DNA from: Lutispora saccharofermentans
GTDB lineage: Bacteria > Bacillota > Clostridia > Lutisporales > Lutisporaceae
NCBI RefSeq assembly: GCF_024363565.1
Contig: NZ_JAJEKE010000001.1
Location: 186,001-250,000, forward strand
Direction: 5' to 3'
DNA length: 64,000 nt
The notes beneath the pieces are model-generated. The model ran no database searches and was not told the origin of the DNA. It saw nothing but the letters and a program-made list of their open reading frames with translations. Positions 9,831 to 20,555 of the stretch are shown here, piece by piece (the first letter of the stretch is position 1; every line of letters begins with the position of its first letter). The translations under genes and the position numbers were made by a program.

Positions 9831-9870
9831 ATTACTTCACTTTTCTCCACTTCGACCCACTTCATCCCAC
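9831..9870 (-). promoter_or_regulatory. MraZ operator: four 10-bp tandem repeats
   Basis: Read on the minus strand, consecutive 10-mers are GTGGGATGAA, GTGGGTCGAA, GTGGAGAAAA and GTGAAGTAAT, decaying towards the gene. MraZ is known to bind TGGG(N) boxes separated by 5 nt upstream of mraZ; the phase and position fit exactly. Confidence 0.88.
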
Positions 9871-9936
9871 TATCAATATAATTCTCTATATTATTTAAAA
9901 ATCCTTCCAAAAAATTTCAAAAAGCCATAAAAAATC

Positions 9937-9975
9937 AAAATGGTACGTTAGAACTATATTCCAACGTACCATTTT
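9937..9975 (-). terminator. Intrinsic terminator downstream of lgt
   Basis: A 13-bp perfect stem AAAATGGTACGTT/AACGTACCATTTT with a 13-nt loop. On the minus strand it is followed by GATTTTTTATGG. It would end lgt transcription ahead of the mraZ promoter. The rest of 9976-10140 holds tandem-like low-complexity sequence and degenerate inverted repeats but no gene. Confidence 0.75.
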
Positions 9976-10140
9976 ATTATTTTGCTTCTGGCTTCTAGCT
10001 GCTAGCCTCTGGTATCAGGGTATTCCTCTAGGGTTTGAGCATAGAACTAAGGATTCAGAACCCAGTAAATTCTGGGGGTTCCTTTGGGTTCATAGTGTAG
10101 AGCACGAATTTATATGGGAATTATTAATAATTTCCCCTCC

Positions 10141-10178
10141 GTGTTTTTTCGTGGAAAATTCCGTGTCTTTCAGTGGTT
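10141..10178 (+). repeat. Dispersed repeat R, copy 2
   Basis: GTGTTTTTTC, an A-rich linker, then TTCCGTGTCTTTCAGTGGTT. The last 20 bases are identical to copy 1. The element abuts and slightly overlaps the lgt stop codon (10177-10179). Confidence 0.75.
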
Positions 10179-10899
10179 ATCTTCTCCTCATAATAAAATA
10201 TAATACTAACCCGAAAGCGATTATAGCAATGCTTATGAGCTGGGCAGTCCTCATTCCCATAAACATCAGGCTGTCAGTCCTCAGGCCTTCAATCCAGAAC
10301 CTTCCCGCAGAATATATTATGGCATATAATAAGAAAATCTCTCCATTAAACTTTTTATTTCTTCTATATATGATCAAGAATATAAATAAACCCAAATCCC
10401 ATATGGATTCATATAAAAAAGCAGGATGCACCTTTACACCATCTACCATAATGCCCCAGGGGAGATCTGTGGGGCCTCCGTATGCTTCTCCGTTGATAAA
10501 GTTCCCCCATCTGCCTATCGCCTGGCCAAGTGCTATAGAAGGTGCAACAATGTCGGCGGTTTTCCAGAAAGGCATATTCTTTGCCCTGGTAAAAAAGTAG
10601 CCTACCAAAACTGCTGCGATAAGGCCGCCGTGTACAGCAAGCCCGCCTTCTCTTGTATTGAGTATTTTAAGGATATCGCCTTTGTAATACTCCCATTGAA
10701 AGGCCACGTAATATAGCCTTGCGCCTATTAAAGCAGCAGGTATAACCCATAAGGACAGGTCAATAATATCATCAGGATTATACCCTTGCTTTTTTGCCTC
10801 GTAATAAGCAAGAAAAATTCCCAGCAGCATGCCCATGGAAATCAAAATGCCATACCACCTGATGGATATTCCGAAAATATCAAATGCAACAGGATTCAT
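10177..10899 (-). CDS. lgt: Prolipoprotein diacylglyceryl transferase Lgt
   Basis: Membrane enzyme that moves diacylglycerol from phosphatidylglycerol to the lipobox cysteine of prolipoproteins. Seven hydrophobic helices and the Lgt signature GRWGNFINGEAYGG (about residues 127-140) are present, along with the HGG motif (AVHGGLIAA) and the C-terminal EGLRTDSL motif. The ATG at 10899 is chosen over an upstream in-frame codon at 10920 because GGAGGA lies 7 nt before it. 240 residues, normal length. Confidence 0.96.
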   Translation of the reverse strand: MNPVAFDIFGISIRWYGILISMGMLLGIFLAYYEAKKQGYNPDDIIDLSLWVIPAALIGARLYYVAFQWEYYKGDILKILNTREGGLAVHGGLIAAVLVGYFFTRAKNMPFWKTADIVAPSIALGQAIGRWGNFINGEAYGGPTDLPWGIMVDGVKVHPAFLYESIWDLGLFIFLIIYRRNKKFNGEIFLLYAIIYSAGRFWIEGLRTDSLMFMGMRTAQLISIAIIAFGLVLYFIMRRR

Positions 10900-11063
10900 T
10901 AGAATTCCTCCAATACTCAATATATGTCTTTTATGCTATAAAATAAATCCGCAGCCTCTTTTAGCTAGTTTTATCAGCTTGAAAGGAGCCAATTCAGATG
11001 CTGTTCATCTATAAATTATAATTATAAATCCTCAAAAATGTCAAGCTTAAGAGAAGATAATAC

Positions 11064-11093
11064 AAGAAACCGCAGCTTTCGCTGCGGTTTCTT
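11064..11093 (-). terminator. Terminator at the end of the V-ATPase operon
   Basis: An 11-bp GC-rich stem GAAACCGCAGC/GCTGCGGTTTC with a 4-nt loop (11067-11092 region) that overlaps the ntpD stop codon. The minus-strand tail is TTGTATT, so the U-tract is weak, but stem strength and position favour termination. Confidence 0.65.
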
Positions 11094-11733
11094 AAGCTTC
11101 TTTGCTGATAATATCTTTTACCTTCATCAAACGAGTGATTGTACTTCTTTCACTCTCATCCAATTTCATTCTAATAAACCTTATAGTATCTTCCAGGTCA
11201 GGTATAGTCCTATATTCCAGGGCGTTCACTCTTCTTCTGGTCTTTTCAATCTCATCGGCCATCAACTGGCAAGCTTTTTCTACCTCAGCCAATTCCAATA
11301 GCTTAGACATTATCCCATAAAGCTTGGATATGGCATCGTCCAGTTCTGATGAAGTCTGAGCGAATCCATAAGGATAAATACTCCCCTCATCGCCTTCAAG
11401 CTTCCTGATAAAATTCATAACAGGCACATTTACACTCATTACATTTTTTTTCTTTATATCCACCGTAATATTTTCCTTTGGAAAGGCCACAGCCTCCTCC
11501 AGCATCTCAGGAGACATGACTGCACTAGCGAGCAAAAAGTCCCTAAAGGAATCTTGCAATTCCTCTTCGACCTTCATCCTAAGAGACTTATTCTTTTTAA
11601 TCAACTCGATAAATCTCCTCATGAGCTCATCTTGTTTGTCCTTAAGGAGCTTATGACCTCTCTTTGCAGTTGATAACCTCTTCTTAAGCCCGGTCAGCTC
11701 CATTCGAGTAGGATTCACATTCAGCTTAGCCAT
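11092..11733 (-). CDS. ntpD: V-type ATP synthase subunit D
   Basis: Central rotor stalk of the V1 sector, linking the A3B3 head to the ring. The 213 residues form two long helical stretches with the family opening [15 protein letters not shown] and the C-terminal [17 protein letters not shown] motif. Last gene of the nine-gene V-ATPase operon, starting immediately after the ntpB stop and followed by a hairpin terminator. Confidence 0.97.
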   Translation of the reverse strand: MAKLNVNPTRMELTGLKKRLSTAKRGHKLLKDKQDELMRRFIELIKKNKSLRMKVEEELQDSFRDFLLASAVMSPEMLEEAVAFPKENITVDIKKKNVMSVNVPVMNFIRKLEGDEGSIYPYGFAQTSSELDDAISKLYGIMSKLLELAEVEKACQLMADEIEKTRRRVNALEYRTIPDLEDTIRFIRMKLDESERSTITRLMKVKDIISKEA

Positions 11734-13122
11734 CTACTCAGCCCCTTTGTCTTCTTGTGGCAGATACTTGTCAAGGAACTCATCTCTGATTCTCTTGAGC
11801 TCACTTCTTGGGATGATCTTCAATAACTCCCACCCAAGATCCAAGGTGTCGATAATGCTTCTATTGTTTTGATATCCTTGATTTACATATTCTTTATCAA
11901 ATTCTTCAGCAAATTTAGCAAATGCTTTATCAGCATCCGAAAGCGCAGATTCTCCCAGTATGGTAGCCAGCTCTCTTGCTTCTCTGCCTGAAGTATAAGC
12001 AGCATACAATTGATTCATTGTGTCAGCATGGTCTTCCCTTGTTTTTTTCTTGCCAATTCCTTTATCCTTAAGTCTTGAAAGAGAAGGAACAACGTTTATG
12101 GGAGGCTGCAAGCCCCTCTTATATAATTCTCTTGATAGTATGATCTGTCCTTCGGTTATATATCCTGTTAAGTCAGGAATCGGATGGGTGATATCATCCT
12201 CAGGCATTGTCAGTATCGGTATCTGCGTTATAGAGCCTTTCCTTCCTCTGATCTTTCCTGCTCTCTCGTATATGGTTGAGAGGTCGGTATATAAGTATCC
12301 CGGATATCCACGCCTGCCGGGAACTTCTTTTCTGGCTGCTGATGTTTCTCTCAATGCTTCAGCATAGTTAGTCATATCTGTCAGTATGACAAGTACATGC
12401 ATATCCTTCTCAAAAGCTAAATATTCAGCACAGGTAAGGGCCATACGCGGTGTTGCAATCCTTTCTATAGCAGGGTCATTGGCCAAATTTATAAATAATA
12501 CGGCTCTGTCTATAGCGCCGGTTTTTGTAAAGTCATCAATAAAAAATTCAGCTTCTTCAAAGGTTATACCCATAGCAGCAAACACAACAGCGAATTTCTC
12601 ACCAGAGCCCAAAACGTTTGCTTGTCTTGCAATCTGAGCAGCAACTTCATTGTGCGGCAATCCTGAGCCGGAGAAAATCGGGAGTTTTTGTCCTCTGACC
12701 AATGTATTCAATCCGTCTATACAAGAAATACCTGTTTGAATAAATTCATCCGGATAATCCCTTGCTACCGGATTCATGGGCACACCGTTTATATCAATCT
12801 TCTTTTCCGGAATTATCTTAGGTCCATTATCCTTGGGGCGGCCTAAACCGTCAAACACTCTGCCTATCATATCAGGAGAAACGCCTAATTCAAGAGGCTT
12901 TCCTAAGAATCTTACGCTGGTGCTCTTTAGATTTATTCCCGAAGAGCCCTCAAAAAGCTGGATCATAGCTTTGTCTTCGTTGACCTCAAGAACCCTTCCT
13001 CGTCTCTTCTCACCGGTTTGCAATTCTATCTCAACCAGTTCTTCATATTTAACCCCTTCTACCCCTTCAACTATCATCAGCGGTCCTACTACTTCTCTAA
13101 CTGTTTTATATTCTTTAAGCAT
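11734..13122 (-). CDS. ntpB: V-type ATP synthase subunit B
   Basis: Non-catalytic head subunit, 462 residues. The P-loop is degenerate ([18 protein letters not shown]), as expected for B. The family motif [20 protein letters not shown] is intact, as are the N-terminal barrel and the C-terminal helical domain. It overlaps the end of ntpA by 8 bp. B sits at the A-B interfaces and contributes an arginine to the catalytic site. Confidence 0.98.
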   Translation of the reverse strand: MLKEYKTVREVVGPLMIVEGVEGVKYEELVEIELQTGEKRRGRVLEVNEDKAMIQLFEGSSGINLKSTSVRFLGKPLELGVSPDMIGRVFDGLGRPKDNGPKIIPEKKIDINGVPMNPVARDYPDEFIQTGISCIDGLNTLVRGQKLPIFSGSGLPHNEVAAQIARQANVLGSGEKFAVVFAAMGITFEEAEFFIDDFTKTGAIDRAVLFINLANDPAIERIATPRMALTCAEYLAFEKDMHVLVILTDMTNYAEALRETSAARKEVPGRRGYPGYLYTDLSTIYERAGKIRGRKGSITQIPILTMPEDDITHPIPDLTGYITEGQIILSRELYKRGLQPPINVVPSLSRLKDKGIGKKKTREDHADTMNQLYAAYTSGREARELATILGESALSDADKAFAKFAEEFDKEYVNQGYQNNRSIIDTLDLGWELLKIIPRSELKRIRDEFLDKYLPQEDKGAE

Positions 13123-14878
13123 TGAGGATACCTCCCTTGCTTATGAGATTATCTACACTGGCAATCAATTCTGCATCAATGTCATCGATTTTATCTAAAT
13201 CTTCCTCGGCTATATACTTAGCACGGGCTATTTTATTTCTTACTTCCATTTTTTCTATATCCTTTAGATAAACACCTTGCTCCAGGGCTCTCTTCCCCTG
13301 ATCAAAAAAGTTCAATATCAGTTTAAGCATTTTATTTTGCTTTGCTAATGAGCAGAAGGTATCAACTTCGTGGAACGCATTCTGCTGTAGGAAGTCTTCC
13401 CTTATAGACTTCGTTGCTTCAAGCTTTAGCTGATCCTCTTCAGATAATGAATCTCTTCCTACCAGCCTTACTATCTCTAAGAGGCCCGTTTCATCCTGGA
13501 GCAGATTCATTGCCTTTGCTCTGTTAGCCGCGAATTCAGGGTCTATATTCTCATTCATCCATTCATCTATTTTTGTTTGATATAATGAATATGAATTTAA
13601 CCAATTTATAGCCGGGAAATGTCTCTTGTAAGAAAGAGCATAATCCAAGCTCCAGAATACCTTAACAATTCTTAAGGTAGCCTGGGAAACCGGCTCGGAA
13701 ATATCTCCTCCCGGAGGTGATACGGCGCCTATAACCGTTACGGCACCTTCCCTATTATCACTGCCATAACATACTACTTTTCCTGCCCTTTCATAGAATT
13801 CTGCAGCACGCGATGCAAGGTAAGCGGGATAGCCTTCATCTCCCGGCATTTCCTCAAGTCTTCCGGACATTTCTCTTAGTGCTTCTGCCCATCTGGAAGT
13901 GGAATCGGCCATTATAGCTACAGAATAGCCCATATCTCTGAAATATTCGGCTATGGTTATTCCCGTATATATGGATGCTTCTCTGGCAGCCACAGGCATA
14001 TTGGAAGTGTTTGCAATAAGAACTGTCCTCTTCATAAGTGATTCCCCGGTAGTTGGGTCGATAATCTCAGGGAACTCCATAAGAACGTCCGTCATCTCAT
14101 TGCCGCGCTCACCGCAGCCTACATATACAACGATTTCGGAATCTGCCCATTTTGCAAGCTGATGCTGCACAACGGTTTTACCGGAACCAAAGGGGCCCGG
14201 AATTGCAGCTGTTCCGCCTTTTGATACAGGGAAAAATGTATCTATTACCCTTTGACCCGTTAGCAGCGGTACTGTAGGATTTAGCTTCTTCTGGTATCCT
14301 CTGCCCTTTCTTACAGGCCATTTTTGCATCATCTGGAGTTTAATTTTCCCATCCAGAATACATACATCATCTACTACCGTAAAATCTCCTTCTTTAATAT
14401 CCGTTACTTCACCGGATGTCCCATAGGGTACCATTATTTTATGAAGAACTATGGGAGTTTCTTGTACGGTTCCTATCACATCTCCCTGAACAACCTTATC
14501 TCCAACCTTAACAGCGGGTGTAAAATGCCACTTTTTTTCTCTGTCAAGACTTTTTACTTCAGTGCCCTTTGAAAGAAAATCTCCGGCAATTGCTCTTAAT
14601 GGCTCAAGAGGCCTTTGTATGCCGTCAAACATTGCTTCCAATAGGCCAGGTCCTAATTCTACCGATAGAGGCTCTCCTGTTGTATATACAGGGTCTCCAG
14701 GGCCTATTCCGGTTGTTTCTTCATATACCTGGATAGAGGCTCTGTCACCTCTCATCTCTATTATTTCACCAATAAGCTTATTATTTGAAACATGGACTAC
14801 ATCATATACATTGGCTTCGTCCATCCCCTCAGCAATGACCAAGGGGCCAGATACCTTTATTATCTTTCCAACTTTCAA
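13115..14878 (-). CDS. ntpA: V-type ATP synthase catalytic subunit A
   Basis: Catalytic head subunit, 587 residues. It has a P-loop ([13 protein letters not shown], about residues 229-241), the A-specific non-homologous insert (residues 110-190), [12 protein letters not shown] with the catalytic glutamate, [19 protein letters not shown], and the [13 protein letters not shown] loop. ATG start with an upstream AAGAGAGGG stretch. Length and order (F-A-B-D) match Enterococcus and clostridial operons. Confidence 0.98.
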   Translation of the reverse strand: MKVGKIIKVSGPLVIAEGMDEANVYDVVHVSNNKLIGEIIEMRGDRASIQVYEETTGIGPGDPVYTTGEPLSVELGPGLLEAMFDGIQRPLEPLRAIAGDFLSKGTEVKSLDREKKWHFTPAVKVGDKVVQGDVIGTVQETPIVLHKIMVPYGTSGEVTDIKEGDFTVVDDVCILDGKIKLQMMQKWPVRKGRGYQKKLNPTVPLLTGQRVIDTFFPVSKGGTAAIPGPFGSGKTVVQHQLAKWADSEIVVYVGCGERGNEMTDVLMEFPEIIDPTTGESLMKRTVLIANTSNMPVAAREASIYTGITIAEYFRDMGYSVAIMADSTSRWAEALREMSGRLEEMPGDEGYPAYLASRAAEFYERAGKVVCYGSDNREGAVTVIGAVSPPGGDISEPVSQATLRIVKVFWSLDYALSYKRHFPAINWLNSYSLYQTKIDEWMNENIDPEFAANRAKAMNLLQDETGLLEIVRLVGRDSLSEEDQLKLEATKSIREDFLQQNAFHEVDTFCSLAKQNKMLKLILNFFDQGKRALEQGVYLKDIEKMEVRNKIARAKYIAEEDLDKIDDIDAELIASVDNLISKGGILNA

Positions 14879-14896
14879 GATAAGCCCTCTCTTTCT

Positions 14897-15205
14897 CTAT
14901 AAAATATTTGATCCTACGGCTTTTTCCACATTATTGTTTATCCGGCTCATACCTATGTTTAATGTCCCTTGATTGCTTGGTATGAGTATTACCGCAGGGA
15001 TTATCTCTTTATTATATCGTTCTATGGTATCTGGAATTAAACTAGCTATCTGCTCAGTGACAAATATAATACCATAGTTATTTCGGGCAATGGTGTCGAC
15101 AGTTCTCCTGGCTTCTTCATGGTCGTAAACAGGGAAAACATCTACCCCTAATGCTTTGAAGGCAAGAATTGAATCTTTGTCTCCAACAACAGCAACTTTA
15201 AACAT
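14897..15205 (-). CDS. ntpF: V-type ATP synthase subunit F
   Basis: Small central-stalk subunit with a Rossmann-like fold. The open frame extends to 15235, but the ATG at 15205 gives the family N-terminus [20 protein letters not shown] and 102 residues. It then overlaps the end of ntpC by 8 bp. Motifs [10 protein letters not shown] and [11 protein letters not shown] are typical. The name follows the V-type nomenclature (called NtpG in Enterococcus hirae). Confidence 0.94.
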   Translation of the reverse strand: MFKVAVVGDKDSILAFKALGVDVFPVYDHEEARRTVDTIARNNYGIIFVTEQIASLIPDTIERYNKEIIPAVILIPSNQGTLNIGMSRINNNVEKAVGSNIL

Positions 15206-16199
15206 ATAAATCACGCACCCTTTCCCTCGTGGCATCCGGTGAAAGCTTGTTCAGCTTTGAAACCATAATAATTCTCAAAGTTTTTATCTCTGCTTCCTTT
15301 GCCACTATATAAGAAAAAATGGGCTCAGGTCCAAAACTCACATATTTTGAAGGCTGATTAATCTCCACGAGATAATTATCCATATACTTTTCAAGGTCTG
15401 ATAAACGATCGGTTGCCTTATAAGCTTCCAAACCCTTTATCAGTTTAGAACTAATCCTGGAGTTTTTAAATCTATTGATCATATTTTCTATAGAATCATT
15501 TAAGGTAAAAAGTATAGCATCCTTATCAATATTTCCATTGGGAAGAAGCACATCTTCAAAGAATCCCATATCTTTTCCCTGCTTCTTAAGCCGAATAGAA
15601 GACTTAATATTTATAAAGTCGATCATGTCCCGGACATAGTTTATGAATAATTCAATCCCGGTATTTACAGCCATCTTATACAAATGCTCGAAATAGAATT
15701 TGTCGAAAATCAAATCTATTCTCTGCGGGTCCTTAGTAAGTTCAAAATCCTTTATAACAGCTTCTATGGCATCTTTGAACTCCGGCTGCATATCTCTTAG
15801 GTTTCCTTCTAAAAATCCATCTTTTATCTTTTGGAAATCTGCAGTTCCAATGGGTATATAAAGATCAGACAGATCTTTATTTAATTTTCTCTCCTTAACC
15901 AGTACCTTTAAATTATGGTAATCATATTTTAAAGCCATTAAATCCACTACGATTTGATTTTTAGAAATCTCCCTCATCAACTTATATACTCTTTTCAGTT
16001 CATGAGATAGAATATTTTCATAATCCTCACTTCTGCTTATTCCTGCAACTGCGTTCGAGTATTCAGTTTCATTAAGAATTTTGAAAACTTCTTCAATATC
16101 CTTAGCTTCTATCATCCTATCTATTCTTGCCTTTGATAGGAGCCTGGTTTCAAGGACTCTGGTTCTGGTTACACCTTGGATAAAATCCATTCTATCCAT
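15198..16199 (-). CDS. ntpC: V-type ATP synthase subunit C
   Basis: Socket-like subunit (homologue of eukaryotic subunit d) that couples the rotor stalk to the membrane ring. The 333 residues are mostly helical, with the family start [20 protein letters not shown] and the C-terminal [20 protein letters not shown]. Located between ntpE and ntpF. Confidence 0.95.
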   Translation of the reverse strand: MDRMDFIQGVTRTRVLETRLLSKARIDRMIEAKDIEEVFKILNETEYSNAVAGISRSEDYENILSHELKRVYKLMREISKNQIVVDLMALKYDYHNLKVLVKERKLNKDLSDLYIPIGTADFQKIKDGFLEGNLRDMQPEFKDAIEAVIKDFELTKDPQRIDLIFDKFYFEHLYKMAVNTGIELFINYVRDMIDFINIKSSIRLKKQGKDMGFFEDVLLPNGNIDKDAILFTLNDSIENMINRFKNSRISSKLIKGLEAYKATDRLSDLEKYMDNYLVEINQPSKYVSFGPEPIFSYIVAKEAEIKTLRIIMVSKLNKLSPDATRERVRDLYV

Positions 16200-16209
16200 G
16201 AAATCACTC

Positions 16210-16767
16210 CTATTCCTTAAAAAGATCTTGTGCTATCTCAGATTCAAGTTCTTCTCTTAAATAATCTACCAGGGAATCAAAGGAAAAATTCATTGTCACA
16301 TCCTTATCCTTCAACATAAACCCTGATTCCACCGTTTCATCGTCAGATATCATCGGAACTACTCCCATGGATTTCACTTTTGACTTCATCTTTTCAGGTA
16401 CTATCAATGACTCTGTGCCTTTTAAGTCCAATACTTTTATATTATTTCTTAAAAATTTTACATAATCATCTTCATTTAAATTTTTAAGTTTCCCTTTAGA
16501 TAGTGTAAAAACTTTATCCATAACTTCTTGTTTTGCCTTTAATTTCTCATCTCTAACTTTTAACTCCGCATTGGAAATTATTCTATCCTTCATCATGGCA
16601 GCTTCGGCTGCAGCTTTTTCTATCAATCTCTTCTTTTTTTCATTTGCTTCGTTAACCTTTGAGCTAACTATTTCCTCATTAATCTTAGCTGATTCTTCCA
16701 TAATCCTGTCAGCTTCTTTTTTAGCATCATCAAGAATTTTATTAATAAGGTTATCTAAATTCGACAT
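16210..16767 (-). CDS. ntpE: V-type ATP synthase subunit E
   Basis: Peripheral stalk subunit, 185 residues. A long charged N-terminal coiled coil (residues 1-95, rich in K/E/A) is followed by a globular C-terminal part that docks on the head. It pairs with the small H/G subunit encoded at the 5' end of the operon. Recognised from its composition, length and location between K and C. Confidence 0.92.
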   Translation of the reverse strand: MSNLDNLINKILDDAKKEADRIMEESAKINEEIVSSKVNEANEKKKRLIEKAAAEAAMMKDRIISNAELKVRDEKLKAKQEVMDKVFTLSKGKLKNLNEDDYVKFLRNNIKVLDLKGTESLIVPEKMKSKVKSMGVVPMISDDETVESGFMLKDKDVTMNFSFDSLVDYLREELESEIAQDLFKE

Positions 16768-16788
16768 ATCTTCACATCCTTAGCTTTT

Positions 16789-17280
<492 letters not shown>

Positions 17281-17285
17281 CTAAC

Positions 17286-19232
17286 TTATTTTAAGTTTAT
17301 ATATTTAGGTTCGCTTCTGAATAAATTAAATGGTTTGCCTCCGCCTTCGTAGAATTTTCCAAAAAATTCAACGAAGATAAGTCTTATCGAATGGACATAT
17401 GCGCCCAATGCACTAAGGAATATATTGAAAAATTGGCCGCCGATAAATACGACAACACCTGCTATTATTCCAACTATTCCAGAATCGAAAAGCATTCCGG
17501 CTATCATATTTATGGCACCGCCAATAAATCCGCCGGACAGCCCCAGAGCCATAAGTCTGGAATAGGATACAAAATCTCCTACATAACTTGATATGCCATA
17601 TAAGCTGTATAAACCACCAACAGCTTTGCCGGCAATACTTTTTGATTCTCTTCCCCCTGTAGCAACTATACCTGCCATTCCTGCTATCATAACAACCAAC
17701 GATACATTCTTAATAATATCGGGCAATGCAACAAAGCTGGACACGAGGAATCCGATTCCGCCTGTCAGTGCCATATACCAAAAACCTACATCAAATAGTG
17801 CATCCAGGTATTTTTTTTCTTTTATATATAAATAAGCTTTTAATCCCAATCCGAAGTATAAATGGAATATACCAAATACAATGGATATGATCAATATATT
17901 AAAGTACTCAGTCGAAGGATTGATCAAAGCCGGCATAGGTATAATACCGCCTAAGAATGATCCATATATCAAGCCCCATACGATAGTCGGGTAGCTTAAA
18001 TAGTGAAAAAATCTTATGAAATTCTTTTGACTCTCTGATAAATTGAAAAATTTAAGTGCAACTATTGTACCAATAAGCAGTGCCAGGCCATAACCAATAT
18101 CGGCCAGCATCATTCCAAAGAAAATAAGATAGAACGGTGCTAAAAACGGAGTTGGATCTATCTCATTATACTTTGGTAAGGAATACATACTGGTTAAAGA
18201 CTCAAAAGCTTGTGCAAATTTCGAATTCTCCAATAGTATTGGCACGTTCGGATCATCCTTATCCACTTCGTTAACTTGTAAATAGTAAACATTGTTGAGG
18301 GCTTTTTTTACAGTATCCGTAAATTCTTCAACCATTTTTGAAGGAATATAACCCATTATAACATTTACGCTTTCTGTCATTAAGAAATTTTCTGAGGATG
18401 CAATCCTTAATTTTTGATTCATCAGATAATCATATACTACTTCCAGCTTAGGCAGATCGCTCGATAATCCTGCAATCTCTTGCTCATAACCCTTTGCTTC
18501 ATTCTCTATGGCATTTATTCGTTTATCCAATTCAGAAATTTCTTCCGCCGGTTTACCTTCTATATTCAGCTTACTTTTAGAAAAGCTGCTGTTTCTTAAT
18601 ATCTCCATAACCATTTCCGATTCCGACTTAGAGGATAAAACTAAAATATATAAATTGTCTTTATCTTCGCTTATGACTTCAAAGTATGTGTACTGAGTAC
18701 CCAATAAGTCGTTTTGCAGCTTTTCTCTAAGTTTTTTAGGTATGGTCCCCATGTTTACTTCAACCTGTTCAAAAGAATTCAAGTTTTTAATGGATGTATT
18801 CAGCTTAACCCAAGGTCTTAATTCATCTATTGAGGTATTTATCTTAGATGTCTCTTGGCTCAAAGCTTCTTTCTTTGTATTCAGCTCTCTCAGCTGATTA
18901 TACAAAGGGGTATAATCTATGCTTGAGCCTCTTTCTTCAAGTTCAATGAAATTAAAGCTTTCCTTGCCCTTTTGCATGGCTTTGATGCCGGTATCTTTAA
19001 TATAATATTTAGATAATAAATCGATGGCATATTTTACTTTTGCAATCTCTTCATCTACCGCAACCATGCTTTCAGGTACTTTAACATTCTTCAAACCTTC
19101 ATTCTTGAGAGTTTCATCCTCATCTAGGTTAGTAAAATGAACATATTCAAATTTTTGAAGCTCATGGAGAAGATTTTCCCTTTCTGAATCAAAGGCAAAC
19201 AAGCTGAAGTTACTCATCTTAACTATTGCCAT
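17286..19232 (-). CDS. ntpI: V-type ATP synthase subunit I (subunit a)
   Basis: Stator membrane subunit, 648 residues. An N-terminal cytoplasmic half contains coiled-coil segments (about 60-120 and 230-270) and binds the peripheral stalks. The C-terminal half has seven to eight membrane helices carrying the ion half-channels. The motif YVGDFVSYSRLMALGLSGG with its conserved arginine and the late VHSIRLIFVEFFGKFYEGGG are family hallmarks. It overlaps the preceding small stalk gene by 14 bp. Confidence 0.97.
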   Translation of the reverse strand: MAIVKMSNFSLFAFDSERENLLHELQKFEYVHFTNLDEDETLKNEGLKNVKVPESMVAVDEEIAKVKYAIDLLSKYYIKDTGIKAMQKGKESFNFIELEERGSSIDYTPLYNQLRELNTKKEALSQETSKINTSIDELRPWVKLNTSIKNLNSFEQVEVNMGTIPKKLREKLQNDLLGTQYTYFEVISEDKDNLYILVLSSKSESEMVMEILRNSSFSKSKLNIEGKPAEEISELDKRINAIENEAKGYEQEIAGLSSDLPKLEVVYDYLMNQKLRIASSENFLMTESVNVIMGYIPSKMVEEFTDTVKKALNNVYYLQVNEVDKDDPNVPILLENSKFAQAFESLTSMYSLPKYNEIDPTPFLAPFYLIFFGMMLADIGYGLALLIGTIVALKFFNLSESQKNFIRFFHYLSYPTIVWGLIYGSFLGGIIPMPALINPSTEYFNILIISIVFGIFHLYFGLGLKAYLYIKEKKYLDALFDVGFWYMALTGGIGFLVSSFVALPDIIKNVSLVVMIAGMAGIVATGGRESKSIAGKAVGGLYSLYGISSYVGDFVSYSRLMALGLSGGFIGGAINMIAGMLFDSGIVGIIAGVVVFIGGQFFNIFLSALGAYVHSIRLIFVEFFGKFYEGGGKPFNLFRSEPKYINLK

Positions 19233-19545
19233 TTGCGTTCACAATCCTCTCGATAATAATGTTAACAGCTGAGTCTAAATCCTCGTCTTTTAGGTTATTT
19301 AACGCTTTAGCTGCTTCAATGCCTTTTTCAATGATAGGCTTTGCTATAGCCTCTCCTTCTTGTACAGCTAATTTCTTAATATCTTCTGCCTCGGCTTTTC
19401 CATCTGAAAGTATCCTCTTATGCTCCTGTTCAGCCGAAATTTCTGCCTCTTGTTTTGAATTCTTAGAAGCCAAAATCGCATCCTGCAATATTTTCTTTGC
19501 TTTCTCTTCTGCCTCTTTTACTGTCTCAATCGCATCTTTTGCCAT
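19219..19545 (-). CDS. V-type ATP synthase peripheral stalk subunit H/G
   Basis: A 108-residue, almost entirely charged and alanine-rich coiled-coil protein at the head of the V-ATPase operon. Its composition and location match the short stalk subunit (NtpF in E. hirae, subunit H or G elsewhere) that forms a heterodimer with E. ATG start at 19545 with GGGGGTGA 5 nt upstream. Function is assigned from context and architecture because the sequence is low in complexity. Confidence 0.85.
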   Translation of the reverse strand: MAKDAIETVKEAEEKAKKILQDAILASKNSKQEAEISAEQEHKRILSDGKAEAEDIKKLAVQEGEAIAKPIIEKGIEAAKALNNLKDEDLDSAVNIIIERIVNANGNS

Positions 19546-19717
19546 CTAGTCACCCCCTAGATTTATAATTTTGGGTTCCCAATATACCCTATATGCTTTG
19601 CCGCAGATCAATAAAGCAATATCATGTCATATACAGCAATACCTTCACCACCTCTTTCAGATTCTACTCTGACGCTGCGGATTATTCATATTGTACAAAG
19701 TACATTGGAAATATACA

Positions 19718-19751
19718 GACGAATTAATACAAACATTGGTATTTATTCGTC
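19718..19751 (-). other. Hairpin in the V-ATPase operon leader
   Basis: Arms GACGAAT and ATTCGTC (7 bp), an A-A mismatch, then AATAC/GTATT (5 bp), and an 8-nt loop. It lies in the 5' leader between the probable promoter and the first gene. The remaining leader (19546-19913) shows a short GTG open frame of 9 codons near 19640 but nothing else I can name. Confidence 0.6.
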
Positions 19752-19824
19752 ACTAATGTATAAATTCCTGCAATATAATCTGTTCAAAAAAAGAAACAAT
19801 TATTATATTATTTTAATATCTAAA

Positions 19825-19854
19825 ATTATAACATTTATGCTTAAATAATGACAA
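19825..19854 (-). promoter_or_regulatory. Probable sigma-A promoter of the V-ATPase operon
   Basis: Minus strand: TTGTCA (19854-19849), 18-bp AT-rich spacer, TATAAT (19830-19825). It would give a leader of roughly 270 nt before the first gene. Confidence 0.7.
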
Positions 19855-19913
19855 GTCAACACTTGCAATTTTAAACGCATCTATTGCATCTAAATGCAAA
19901 TTTTCTTTCTTAA

Positions 19914-20555
19914 TTAGCGTTTTTCTTTGTTATAATAATCACAAATATCCTTGATGTTGCATATTTCACATTTTGGTTTTTTAGCATCGCATATTCTTCT
20001 TCCATGCCATATCAAAAGATGATGAGCCAATGACCAGATGTTCTTGGGCAAAGAGTCCATAAGCTGTCTTTCTGTTTCGTCTACATTCTTGCTGTCAGCC
20101 AGGCCTATTCTATTAGATATCCTGAATACGTGGGTATCCACGGCTATGGCGGGAATACCGAAGCCATTGCTCAATACGACGTTGGCAGTCTTTCTTCCGA
20201 CCCCGGGCAAAGAAATCAAATCTTCCATATTACCGGGAACTTCTCCGTTATGGTCACTGACCAGAATACTGCACATGTTTAATATATTCTTGGCTTTATT
20301 TCTATAAAGTCCAATTTTTTTTATTTTTTCCTCTAATTTAGATTGATTCATTGTTAAAAAGTCATCAGGCGTTTTATAATACTTGAAGAGCTCTGATGTG
20401 ACCTCATTAACTTTTTTGTCTGTTGATTGAGCGCTTAGCATTGTTGCCACCAACAGCTGGAAAGTATTTCCGAAGCTCAGCTCGCATTTAGCTTCGGGAT
20501 AAAGCTCTGACAGCCTATCCATGACCAATAAAGGCTTATCGTTTTTGTCTTTCAA
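19914..20555 (-). CDS. nth: Endonuclease III
   Basis: Bifunctional DNA glycosylase/AP lyase removing oxidised pyrimidines. The helix-hairpin-helix LPGVGRKTANVVLS contains the catalytic lysine, and IAVDTHVFRISNRIG carries the catalytic aspartate. The C-terminal 4Fe-4S motif is C-x6-C-x2-C-x5-C (CDAKKPKCEICNIKDIC). I favour the TTG at 20555, preceded by GGGGG at 6 nt, giving 213 residues; a GTG at 20573 is also open. It overlaps the end of polX, so the two repair genes are coupled. Confidence 0.93.
   Translation of the reverse strand: MKDKNDKPLLVMDRLSELYPEAKCELSFGNTFQLLVATMLSAQSTDKKVNEVTSELFKYYKTPDDFLTMNQSKLEEKIKKIGLYRNKAKNILNMCSILVSDHNGEVPGNMEDLISLPGVGRKTANVVLSNGFGIPAIAVDTHVFRISNRIGLADSKNVDETERQLMDSLPKNIWSLAHHLLIWHGRRICDAKKPKCEICNIKDICDYYNKEKR

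Noticed and set aside
10151..10600. Open frame of about 150 codons on the plus strand across lgt
   Set aside because: Antisense to lgt, starts within dispersed repeat 2, and has no recognisable domain.
19546..19854. Known Na+ or other riboswitch in the V-ATPase leader
   Set aside because: The hairpin does not match any consensus I can recall, so only a generic leader structure is reported.
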